Below, in pieces: positions 15,271-21,362 of a stretch of DNA of 21,362 nt. The stretch's first letter is position 1; each line of letters starts with the position of its first letter. Source of the DNA: RUG11551 sp045586185 (GTDB lineage: Bacteria > Planctomycetota > Planctomycetia > Pirellulales > Thermoguttaceae); NCBI GenBank assembly GCA_045586185.1, contig JAZMZV010000082.1, positions 1 through 21,362 of the forward strand, read 5' to 3'. Position numbers and translations under genes: made by a program. The notes under the pieces are model-generated. The model was not told where the DNA came from. It ran no database searches and was given only the letters and a program-made list of their open reading frames with translations.

Positions 15271-15830
15271 TATATGTTACTTCAGACCTGCATTTCGGAC
15301 ACGGCAACGTCATCAAATATGACAACAGACCTTTCCATGACGTAGAAGAAATGGACAGGGCTTTAATTGCGCTCTGGAATAATACCGTCTTGCAAAAAGA
15401 CACAGTATATATTCTTGGAGACTTTAGCTGGTACGAAGGGGAGAAAACAAATAAAATCCTGAAGCAGCTCCACGGCAAGAAAATACTTATTGTTGGAAAT
15501 CACGACAAAAAATTTTTGGACGACGAGGAATTCAACAGAAATTTGTTTGCTGGAATTTACGACTATCTTGAACTTAAAGAAAACCATGTCCGTTACGTCA
15601 TGTTTCATTATCCAATAGCGGATTTCAATGGGAAACTGAGAGGCGCCATTCATCTCTACGGACACATCCACAACACGAATTTGCCGTTAGAAGAAAGTCT
15701 GGAACATTCTTATAACGTGGGAGCGGTCAGACATAATTACACGCCTGTCAGACTGGAGTATTTCCATGAATTGGAGCTTTCCAAAAAACATGCTGGATTA
15801 AACGAATCGTCTGCAGAAGAACTCGAATAA
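15267..15830 (+). CDS. Calcineurin-like metallophosphoesterase
   Basis: A 187-residue protein starting in an ATGA overlap with the ligase stop, so it is translationally coupled. All metal-ligand motifs of the family are present: D7-L-H9 (SDLHFGHGN), G51-D52, G77-N78-H79-D, H114 (MFHYP) and G132-H133-I-H135. The SDLHFGHxN opening and the NVGAVRHNYTPVRL ending place it in the small single-domain group that includes YfcE-like and phage-type phosphoesterases. It should hydrolyse a phosphodiester or phosphomonoester with two metal ions. The substrate is unknown, but co-translation with a polysaccharide ligase hints at a role in the same envelope process or simply at operon packing. Base composition is slightly more A/T-rich than the upstream genes. 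An intrinsic terminator follows 25 nt after the stop. Confidence 0.92.
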   Translation: MIYVTSDLHFGHGNVIKYDNRPFHDVEEMDRALIALWNNTVLQKDTVYILGDFSWYEGEKTNKILKQLHGKKILIVGNHDKKFLDDEEFNRNLFAGIYDYLELKENHVRYVMFHYPIADFNGKLRGAIHLYGHIHNTNLPLEESLEHSYNVGAVRHNYTPVRLEYFHELELSKKHAGLNESSAEELE

Positions 15831-15855
15831 TTTTTAGAAAAGCTGTTTCAGAATT

Positions 15856-15893
15856 CAAACCGGGGGAATTTCGCGCCCCGGTTTGTCTATTTT
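15856..15893 (+). terminator. Intrinsic terminator of the yjbQ-ligase-phosphoesterase operon
   Basis: CAAACCGGGG (15856-15865) and CCCCGGTTTG (15876-15885) form a perfect 10-bp stem with a 10-nt loop, followed by TCTATTTTAT. It lies between convergent genes; the minus-strand side lacks a comparable T-tract, so it chiefly serves the + strand. Confidence 0.8.
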
Positions 15894-17265
15894 ATCGGTA
15901 CGGAGACCACGTCGGACGCGCCGTCTGACCAGCAGGCTTAGCCGCTGGCGACGCAGGATTTGCAGACGCGGTCGGATTGGCAGACGGGACGGTATTTGCT
16001 GTCGCAGCGGGAGCGGCTGCGTCTGACGCGTTCTGACCTATCGGCATGCCAGGAACGGCTGTCGAAGCCGTCAGCGCCGAATTGGATGCGTCCGGACTGG
16101 ACTGCGGGGACGTCAAAACCATAGCTGGCGGGATTTCCGTTCTCGTTCTGTCACGCAGAGCTTCCACCTGCGGCGAGGCTACGACGATCACGCTTTTCGA
16201 GATCTCGCCCTGCTGAACTTCTCCGACTTCTTCCGGCTCGGATTCAATCTGAGGCAGAGCTTCGGCAACGCGCTGTTCGACGGGGGCGTCAACAGAATCG
16301 TCGATCGGCAACGCTTCTTCCTGCGGCGGCGTCCACAAGGCGTATAACATTCCGTCCATTTGAACCTGCTGTCGGGTTTGAAGCCGGGAGCCCTGCCCGT
16401 CTTCCATACGAACGAAGACGTCTATAACATTGCCCTTCGGCTTCTCTTTCGGCCACGCCAGTTCAAACAGAATTCCGTCAGGCTGCGGCGCTTGCTTGAT
16501 TTGTCGTTCCACCTGAGCGGGAGAGATGTCCCAGCGGGCGACTCGCGCCTGTTCGCCCTGCAGCGACGGGTCGAGAGCGACAATCGTTACCTGTCCAACA
16601 GCGACGGCGAATTCGCCCTGTTTCGTTCGGCAGTTGAGAACCATTCGCAGCCCTTGTTCCTGACTGTCAAAATCAATTTGAAGCGGACCGATCTGTTCCG
16701 GGTCAAGCGAAATCTCAGCAATGTCGGAAACGTTTACCGTTGGCAGCAAACTCAGTTCCGGCAGCGCAGGCTGCAGGGACGTCTGAGAACCGTCGCTGTT
16801 TCTAAAAAGATTTTTTGGCACGTTTTGCGACGGCGAATCCGGAACGGAAATATTCGGCTCGCCGTTCGGGTCAACGTTAAGCTGATCCAGCGGGGAATCG
16901 AAATCACCCGCCGGCTGCGCTTCCGGCTCCTCATCAACCTGTCCTGTATCAGGATTGACCCATTCATGCCGCGAAGACCTTAACGGAGACGGCGATGAAG
17001 ACGGCGCAGGGCGACGTGAAGAGAACTTGGGTTTCGGCGCGCCTTTGCCCTCTGGAAGCTGCGCTTCCAAAGCATTAATTCGCCGCTGCTGATGCTGCAT
17101 AAAGGCGTAATTCTCCTGAATCCGGCGTTCTAACGCGATATTTTCCTGTTCCAGCTCCTGCTGCGCCTGACGAGACGTTTGACACCCGCCAAGGGTCAAC
17201 GCGCCTAATGTCAGAACGGCAAAAACCGTCGTTTTGAAAACGTTAGAATATACGGATAATTTCAT
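15892..17265 (-). CDS. Secreted lipoprotein, coiled coil plus planctomycete-type domain, Pro/Ala-rich tail
   Basis: A 457-residue predicted lipoprotein. Residues 1-28 are a type II signal with lipobox L25-G-G-C28. Residues 29-70 are a Gln/Glu-rich coiled coil (QAQQELEQENIALERRIQENY begins it). A Ser/Pro-rich linker (about 75-175) leads to a folded region of about 160 residues (about 180-340) containing VTIVALDPSLQGEQARVARWDIS and ILFELAWPKEKPKGNVIDVFVRMEDG. I have the impression this belongs to a beta-rich domain found in planctomycete lipoproteins, but cannot name a family. The last 90 residues are Ala/Pro/Ser/Thr-rich and probably disordered. It should be anchored at a membrane facing the periplasm. 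No Shine-Dalgarno is seen before the ATG. Its 3' end faces the phosphoesterase terminator; its 5' end shares a divergent region with the Hcp-like gene. Confidence 0.75.
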   Translation of the reverse strand: MKLSVYSNVFKTTVFAVLTLGALTLGGCQTSRQAQQELEQENIALERRIQENYAFMQHQQRRINALEAQLPEGKGAPKPKFSSRRPAPSSSPSPLRSSRHEWVNPDTGQVDEEPEAQPAGDFDSPLDQLNVDPNGEPNISVPDSPSQNVPKNLFRNSDGSQTSLQPALPELSLLPTVNVSDIAEISLDPEQIGPLQIDFDSQEQGLRMVLNCRTKQGEFAVAVGQVTIVALDPSLQGEQARVARWDISPAQVERQIKQAPQPDGILFELAWPKEKPKGNVIDVFVRMEDGQGSRLQTRQQVQMDGMLYALWTPPQEEALPIDDSVDAPVEQRVAEALPQIESEPEEVGEVQQGEISKSVIVVASPQVEALRDRTRTEIPPAMVLTSPQSSPDASNSALTASTAVPGMPIGQNASDAAAPAATANTVPSANPTASANPASPAAKPAGQTARPTWSPYR

Positions 17266-17370
17266 AAATATTTACGTGGGGAATTACGCTCATTTTGCGT
17301 AAAAGGACGTTCAAAATCACTCGTTTTGAAAGTCGTCAGCTATCAAACGCTTACTATGCGCTCTAGCCCA

Positions 17371-17389
17371 ACAGGATACAATATCCTGT
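17371..17389. promoter_or_regulatory. Perfect 8-bp-arm palindrome, operator candidate
   Basis: ACAGGATA-caa-TATCCTGT has uninterrupted 8-bp arms around 3 nt, set between divergent start codons. It does not match the FNR/CRP-type TTGAT..ATCAA sites often seen before hcp genes. It may bind a dimeric regulator of either gene. Confidence 0.4.
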
Positions 17390-17472
17390 GTTTGCTGCTG
17401 GACTGATTATCCCAGCTGCTCAATCTTGTAGCAAATATTTCAGATTTAATCAAGAGGAGTTTTTTGAAATTC

Positions 17473-17493
17473 GGAATGCGGAATGCGGAATGC
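17473..17493. repeat. Heptanucleotide tandem repeat B (GGAATGC x3)
   Basis: Three exact tandem GGAATGC units. The last overlaps by three bases the 14-bp palindrome TGCGTAATTACGCA (17491-17504). The repeat offers several ATG triplets in different frames, including one in frame with the Hcp-like gene (17490). Confidence 0.85.
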
Positions 17494-17585
17494 GTAATTA
17501 CGCAAAGCGCCGCTCGAAGATAACCGGCGTTCCGATTATAAATTCTCTTCATTTCGGAGCAACTATTCATCACGAAGCGAAACTC

Positions 17586-18581
17586 ATGTTTTGTTATCAA
17601 TGCAAAGACGCCGCCGGAGGCAGCGGCTGCGTCGCTAAAGGAGAATGTGGAAAAAGCGCCGTTTGTGCAGCGCTGCAGGATTTTCTCGTTGAGATGACCC
17701 TGGGCGTAAGCGTCTATGCGGCTCGAGCCAACGAACTGGGCGCGTTCGACGGCGACGTCAACGACTTTATTCAAAACGCGCTCATTGCAACCATGACCGG
17801 CGTCAATCACAACGTTCAAAGCATCGTCGGGCTGATACATCAGGCGGCGGGCGTACGAGGCTTGGCAAAAACCCTGTACGAAATCGGCTGCGCTCAAACG
17901 CGTACTGAACCGTATGAACTTACCGGCGCATGGGACGTTTCTCCTGCTGAAGACCTCGACGCCCTTTTGAAACAGGCGAGCAGTTTTTCCATTCCTCATC
18001 AACGACGCCGAGAAGGAGAAGACGTCGTCAATCAGCAGGAATTGATCCTCTACGGATTAAAAGGAATCGCCAAAGTCCTCCAAAAGCAAAAAAATCGTCC
18101 GCATGATTTTCACCTGGAAACCCGGTTCAACGAACTTCTCGATTTCCTCGCCAGTTCGCCTGACGACGTCAACCAGCTTCACAAGGCGGCTTTGGAAACA
18201 GGGCGTCTGTATCTGGAAGTCCAGGAAGCGCAGCATGATGAAAGCCGTTCTCTGCCAAAGAGTTTTGAAAATATTATCGACCGGGATAATCCGTGCCGCA
18301 GCGTTACCATTGAGCTCAACGGAGAAGAAGAACTGTCAGACGCGCTTCGATTTATCAAAGCGTACAGAAGTCATTGGCTTCGCGACTGCGAACAGAAATC
18401 CATTTCAGAATGGTCTGTCGACAGAATCGAGCCGTTTGGTTTGAATATAGAGTTCAACTGGACGTCTCAGGAAAGCGTCAGTTTTTATTTGGCGGTTCGG
18501 TCAATGGGAATCGACAATATCCGCCTGAATCCGCATCCTGCGTTTTTGAAAAAACACAGCGTTGCCAAAGCTCTCAAGTAA
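17586..18581 (+). CDS. Truncated hybrid-cluster-protein (hydroxylamine reductase) homologue
   Basis: A 331-residue protein. The ATG at 17586 gives MFCYQC, the same start as Hcp proteins; an in-frame ATG at 17490 would add 32 unrelated residues. Cysteines C3, C6, C15 and C21 (MFCYQCKDAAGGSGC, KGECGK) match the N-terminal [4Fe-4S] ligands of Desulfovibrio-type Hcp in number and spacing. The helical domain continues recognisably to about residue 225 (LQDFLVEMTLGVSVYA, ELILYGLKGIAKV, ETGRLYLEVQEAQHDESRSL). Complete Hcp has about 550 residues, and the two alpha/beta domains that hold the hybrid cluster are missing. Only the extreme C-terminus reappears (about 286-331: FNWTSQESVSFYLAVRSMGI, then NIRLNPHPAFL). 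There the ligand-bearing FEQK-like motif reads TSQE. It can plausibly carry one Fe-S cluster but not the hybrid cluster. Residues 230-285 are unassigned. Confidence 0.8.
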   Translation: MFCYQCKDAAGGSGCVAKGECGKSAVCAALQDFLVEMTLGVSVYAARANELGAFDGDVNDFIQNALIATMTGVNHNVQSIVGLIHQAAGVRGLAKTLYEIGCAQTRTEPYELTGAWDVSPAEDLDALLKQASSFSIPHQRRREGEDVVNQQELILYGLKGIAKVLQKQKNRPHDFHLETRFNELLDFLASSPDDVNQLHKAALETGRLYLEVQEAQHDESRSLPKSFENIIDRDNPCRSVTIELNGEEELSDALRFIKAYRSHWLRDCEQKSISEWSVDRIEPFGLNIEFNWTSQESVSFYLAVRSMGIDNIRLNPHPAFLKKHSVAKALK

Positions 18582-18582
18582 A

Positions 18583-18610
18583 TAGGGAGTAGGGAGTAGG
18601 AAATAGGGAG
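18583..18610. repeat. Heptanucleotide tandem repeat C (TAGGGAG)
   Basis: Four tandem 7-mers, TAGGGAG TAGGGAG TAGGAAA TAGGGAG, beginning directly after the stop codon of the Hcp-like gene (18579-18581). It is complementary, with G-T wobbles, to array D. Confidence 0.85.
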
Positions 18611-18641
18611 TGGTATTTAAAGTGCGCCGCAGGCGAATTAC

Positions 18642-18676
18642 TATTCCCTATTCCCTATTCCCTATTCCCCATTCCC
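18642..18676. repeat. Heptanucleotide tandem repeat D (TATTCCC)
   Basis: Four exact TATTCCC units and one CATTCCC, followed by a diverged TATTCAA. On the minus strand the stop codon TAG of the DUF3754-like gene (18678-18676) is supplied by the repeat itself. Confidence 0.85.
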
Positions 18677-20010
18677 TATTCAACCGTATGGTAATTGTCC
18701 CAGATTGAATCCAGCTGCTGCAGCGCCGCTTTGATCGGCAGCAGAATTTTATAGCGAGTCGTTTCCTCTGTCTCACCGGGAATGACTTCAACAAGCTCTT
18801 TTTCAATCAGCTTGCGTAACGCGTCGTCTTCTTCAAAGTCGATGTCAAAATTAAAGGCTTCCAACAATTCCGCTTCCGCATAATCGTCCATTTCCTTCAT
18901 GGTCAAATGGCGATCTCGGTGAATGTAAAGAATGTAGTACGCCAAAAGAGCTTCTTTGACCTCTTGCGTTTCCGCCTGGTCAAGCAGCATGTTTACCGCG
19001 GCTACGTTGTTGGAAAGGCTTTTGTGATACAAGCTTTCCGAGAACTTTTTCATGCACTTGGTTCTGGAATTGAGAAAGCCAAAAATGCCTTTGAGAAACG
19101 CCAGAATAATACCGACAAGAAGTACGGCAAAGACAACAATGCTAAAGGCGGCAGCATAAATCAGCTTCAAAATAGCGGTGCCAAATCCGGCAAAAAAAGT
19201 TCCTCCCACCTTGAACTTGTCAAATAACGGCAAGTTCAGTTTAACTTCCGGAGCGACAATTTTCAAATGTTCAATAGGAACGTCGCGGAACTGTTTTGCA
19301 ATAATGGTTCCCGCCAGTTCTTCCGGAATGAAAACCGGTTTTTCGCCCCTGGCTTTCATTTCCTTGACTTCTTCGTCGGTCGGATTGGTTTTGTATTCCG
19401 CCAAAACGAAAATGCGGCAAAACTGCAGCGTCTTTCGCTTATGCTTCAGCAGCCAGAAAAATCTATCCGTAACGTCCACCTCGCGAATGCCGCGATAAAA
19501 GACGTGGAACTCCTTGAAATGTTTTGTATCAACCTGGACAGACAACCCGCCAAAAGGCTGCAGGGTTAAACACTTGTTAAAATCTTCCTGACTCATGAGC
19601 CGATAATTGCTCACCTCAAGGAATTTTCGAATGCCGTCAATGAGAACTTTACGCTTTTCGACTTTGTCGTCTTCCGTAAACTCCAACTCGTAGACGGTTT
19701 CTTTATCCGGATTGAAAGGCGCAAAGGCGTCTTTGAGCTTGAGAAAATCCTGGTGATAATCCAGATGGTAATGTTCTTCAAACATCAACCCCAAATAACG
19801 AATTTCCTCTTTTTCCTGATCCGACAACGTCGAACGCTCCAGGATTTTATCCAGCATGACCTCGTATCGGATCGGAATGAAATGCTCGCGCTGAGAGGTA
19901 AAATTCAAATTCAACTTTGTGTAGTCGACTCCTCTGGAAAGCCATGACAAAAACCTGTCAATAAAAGAATCTTTTTGAGGATTATCATTACTTGCGGCTG
20001 TATCTGACAT
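18676..20010 (-). CDS. DUF3754/TMEM143-like membrane protein
   Basis: A 444-residue protein. Residues about 38-55 (TSQREHFIPIRYEVMLDKIL) and 160-200 (KEFHVFYRGIREVDVTDRFFWLL) resemble the DUF3754 family (TMEM143 in animals). So does 238-263, FRDVPIEHLKIVAPEVK continuing into NLPLFDK. A Gly-rich hydrophobic region (about 268-312) likely forms two membrane helices or a hairpin. The C-terminal 130 residues are helical and acidic, with RDRHLTMKEMDDYAEAELLE, and could be a winged-helix-like unit. The molecular function of DUF3754 is unknown; eukaryotic TMEM143 is reported to be mitochondrial. It lies 66 bp downstream of the pseudokinase gene and in the same direction, and both begin MSD, so the two are probably one transcription unit. 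A weak AAGAG precedes the ATG. The stop lies in a heptamer repeat. Confidence 0.75.
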   Translation of the reverse strand: MSDTAASNDNPQKDSFIDRFLSWLSRGVDYTKLNLNFTSQREHFIPIRYEVMLDKILERSTLSDQEKEEIRYLGLMFEEHYHLDYHQDFLKLKDAFAPFNPDKETVYELEFTEDDKVEKRKVLIDGIRKFLEVSNYRLMSQEDFNKCLTLQPFGGLSVQVDTKHFKEFHVFYRGIREVDVTDRFFWLLKHKRKTLQFCRIFVLAEYKTNPTDEEVKEMKARGEKPVFIPEELAGTIIAKQFRDVPIEHLKIVAPEVKLNLPLFDKFKVGGTFFAGFGTAILKLIYAAAFSIVVFAVLLVGIILAFLKGIFGFLNSRTKCMKKFSESLYHKSLSNNVAAVNMLLDQAETQEVKEALLAYYILYIHRDRHLTMKEMDDYAEAELLEAFNFDIDFEEDDALRKLIEKELVEVIPGETEETTRYKILLPIKAALQQLDSIWDNYHTVE

Positions 20011-20042
20011 AATACTCTTAATGTTTGGATGTAAAACGACTA

Positions 20043-20073
20043 ATTAAACAACGCCTTGACGCAGCGCTGTCAA
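20043..20073 (-). promoter_or_regulatory. Weak internal promoter candidate before the DUF3754-like gene
   Basis: On the minus strand, TTGACA (20073-20068) and TTTAAT (20048-20043) are 19 bp apart, longer than the preferred 16-18. The -35 forms one arm of an imperfect TTGAC..GTCAA inverted repeat. If active, it would let the gene be transcribed without the pseudokinase gene. Confidence 0.25.
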
Positions 20074-20076
20074 AGA

Positions 20077-21315
20077 CTAACGTAACAACAAAACTGCAGC
20101 CGTAATGGCAGCGCCGATTGCAACTCCAATTATCGCCCAAAGCCAACCCGGGACTTTAAAGCTGCCCGAAACGCCCTTTTGAGCGCCTTGAATCGCTTCA
20201 ATGACTTCCTTCATGCTCTTATAGCGATCCTCCGGATTCTTTGCAAGCATTTTTTGGAACACCGCGTCTAACGCCTGAGGAATTCCCTGACGCGCGCTGG
20301 AGAGTCGCGGAACAGGCGTCCTTCTGTGAGCCATCAGCTTTTCTGCCAAATTATTTTGAGGGGTGTTGAAGACCGGACGGCCTGTAAGAAGCCAATACAT
20401 TGTACAGCCCAAAGAATAGACGTCGCAGCGAGCGTCTACCGCAGAAGCGTTTGTCGCCTGCTCCGGAGCCATGTAATCTGCTGCGCCAAGCATCTGACCG
20501 TCTTGCGTAAGCTGTTCGTCAAAATCCCCGTCGAGAAGAAGGTTGTTCTCCGCCTTTGCCGTAAGAAGTCCGCCAACTTTAACGACGTTGGTTTCATCCA
20601 AAAACAGAACGTCTGGACGAACGTTTCTGTGGTAAATTCCTTTCCAATGCAGATACTCCAACCCTCGAGCCGCCTGGCAGACAAAATCCAACGCCTTTTC
20701 CACCGTTGGCAAGCCATTTTGACGGACGTACGTTTCCAGACTGGTTAACGCTTCGCATGGAATGACGTAGTACAGCGGATCTCCCTGACCGTCGGAATCA
20801 GACGCACAGACAATGTTGTCGTGATGGAGCTGAGAAGAAAGCTGAATCTCTCGCAGGAATCGTTTGGCAATTTGTGAACGCTGCGCCAGTTTCTGAGGGA
20901 GAACTTTAATCAAACACTTTTTCCCGGAAAGCGTGTTGACCGCCTGCCACATTGATCCGGCTGCCGAATTGTCTCGGAGTTTAAGAAGTTCATACGGTCC
21001 AATTTTATAGCCCGGCTCGAGTTTAACCTCGCTTGCCATGCCTTTTTTGAACAACTTCTGATCGTAGGCTTCTTTCCGAACCGGGTTAAGAAGCGTATCG
21101 GAAATAATTTTAAGCTCGTTGAGCAGCGTCTGAGCTTCCGCTCCATGAATGCCAAGGAGTTCTTTTTGGAGTTGTTGACGGCGGCGCTTGCATGCAGCGT
21201 CAATTTCCGCCATATCTGATACCGGCGGAATAAGCCCGAGGAATTTGTAATACGTAATTGGACGCTGGTTCAAAGGAATATCCAGCCACTCAAGGTAAGG
21301 ATCAAAATCTGACAT
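20077..21315 (-). CDS. Membrane-anchored pseudokinase with planctomycete J-like N-terminal region
   Basis: A 412-residue protein. Residues 1-90 match the planctomycete N-terminal module of the DPYxxWLxIP..Y..LGL type, ending LLNPVRKEAYDQKLF, as in J-like domains. Residues about 103-375 are a Ser/Thr kinase fold. The beta3 Lys K137 (CLIKVL) and an alphaC Glu (E156), the activation-segment APE (283-285), D298-V-Y-S-L-G and the RP..R helices are kept. The catalytic centre is not. HRD is H229-R-N231; the catalytic-loop Asn is replaced (NVRPDVLFL, Val in its place); DFG is G249-L-L; and the glycine loop is LRDNSAAGSMW without GxGxxG. Residues about 390-411 are a C-terminal membrane helix, so the kinase fold faces the cytoplasm. 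It is expected to be catalytically dead and to act as a scaffold or allosteric partner. The AT-rich 47 bp upstream show no Shine-Dalgarno. Confidence 0.88.
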   Translation of the reverse strand: MSDFDPYLEWLDIPLNQRPITYYKFLGLIPPVSDMAEIDAACKRRRQQLQKELLGIHGAEAQTLLNELKIISDTLLNPVRKEAYDQKLFKKGMASEVKLEPGYKIGPYELLKLRDNSAAGSMWQAVNTLSGKKCLIKVLPQKLAQRSQIAKRFLREIQLSSQLHHDNIVCASDSDGQGDPLYYVIPCEALTSLETYVRQNGLPTVEKALDFVCQAARGLEYLHWKGIYHRNVRPDVLFLDETNVVKVGGLLTAKAENNLLLDGDFDEQLTQDGQMLGAADYMAPEQATNASAVDARCDVYSLGCTMYWLLTGRPVFNTPQNNLAEKLMAHRRTPVPRLSSARQGIPQALDAVFQKMLAKNPEDRYKSMKEVIEAIQGAQKGVSGSFKVPGWLWAIIGVAIGAAITAAVLLLR

Positions 21316-21362
21316 TTTTAAAAATTATTTATTTGTTAAAATTAAAATACAAATCATCAATA
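21316..21362. other. AT-rich leader of the pseudokinase gene at the window edge
   Basis: Only 47 bp are available. They are very A/T-rich on both strands, consistent with a promoter or leader for the minus-strand gene, but no convincing -35/-10 pair can be fixed before the window ends. Confidence 0.4.

Larger units (their letters stand above)
17266..17585. other. Divergent intergenic region between lipoprotein and Hcp-like genes
   Basis: A 320-bp non-coding stretch rich in symmetry. It has TTCAAAA/TTTTGAA arms (17310-17316 and 17324-17330), the perfect hairpin at 17371-17389, GCTGG/CCAGC arms (17397-17401 and 17412-17416), three GGAATGC heptamers and the palindrome TGCGTAATTACGCA. An isolated GAGGAG (17454-17459) lies about 126 nt before the Hcp-like start. 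I see no confident -10/-35 pair on either strand. Confidence 0.6.
18583..18676. terminator. Putative long repeat-built hairpin between convergent genes
   Basis: Arrays C (18583-18610) and D (18642-18676) can pair along about 28 positions, since TAGGGAG pairs with TATTCCC-type units through standard and G-U pairs in RNA. The intervening 31 nt contain a further stem CGCC-gca-GGCG (18625-18635). There is no T-tract, so a Rho-independent mechanism is unproven; mRNA 3'-end protection is an alternative. Confidence 0.4.

Noticed and set aside
16360..16983. Plus-strand frame of 207 codons inside the lipoprotein gene
   Set aside because: Arg/Leu-rich antisense shadow; the minus-strand protein has a lipobox and coiled coil.
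17586..18581. Functional hydroxylamine reductase (full Hcp)
   Set aside because: The protein is about 220 residues short and lacks the hybrid-cluster ligands.
18583..18676. CRISPR array
   Set aside because: The 7-bp units are contiguous with no spacers, and no cas gene is near.
20077..21315. Active serine/threonine kinase
   Set aside because: HRD, catalytic-loop Asn and DFG residues are all replaced.

Overview
The window looks like a chromosomal segment of a planctomycete, probably of the Pirellulales/Thermoguttaceae type. That placement is inferred from family content and not from a marker gene. The supporting families are a DUF4340-type protein next to a large double-VWA membrane protein, an HzsA-related secreted protein with a PD40-like propeller and two CXXCH haem motifs, a kinase-fold protein with the planctomycete J-like N-terminal region, and a large secreted proline-rich lipoprotein. 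Shine-Dalgarno sequences are clear at some genes and absent at others. There is no tRNA, rRNA, CRISPR array, transposase or phage gene.

Layout. 1-4709 (+): the 3' part of a DUF4340-type gene, then a VWA/GATase-like membrane protein. 4770-5195 (+): a protein consisting only of the N-terminal domain of a prepilin peptidase. 5196-5494: non-coding, with inverted repeats. 5495-8551 (-): an unknown GGCSC protein, a cluster of REP-like palindromes, a six-TM protein and a Gfo/Idh/MocA oxidoreductase. 8552-8932: AT-rich divergent promoter region with a consensus sigma-70 promoter. 8933-11857 (+): HzsA-related protein. 12131-12457 (+): small protein with an L7/L12 C-terminal-like segment, a structured leader and an intrinsic terminator. 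12620-15830 (+): tightly packed YjbQ / O-antigen ligase-like / metallophosphoesterase operon closed by a terminator. 15892-17265 (-): lipoprotein. 17586-18581 (+): an internally deleted hybrid-cluster-protein (Hcp) homologue. 18676-21315 (-): a DUF3754/TMEM143-like protein downstream of a membrane-anchored pseudokinase.

The points most worth following up are these. The Hcp-like protein keeps the N-terminal Fe-S cysteines but has lost the hybrid-cluster domains. The kinase-fold protein has lost the HRD Asp, the catalytic-loop Asn and the DFG Asp, and is paired with a DUF3754 protein. The prepilin peptidase homologue has no aspartate protease domain. Heptanucleotide tandem repeats occur at four places, where they abut start or stop codons and can form a long hairpin between convergent genes.

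The genes do not form one pathway. The real functional units are the DUF4340-VWA pair, the YjbQ-ligase-phosphoesterase operon and the pseudokinase-DUF3754 pair. The window is otherwise a mosaic of single genes separated by repeat-rich intergenic DNA.
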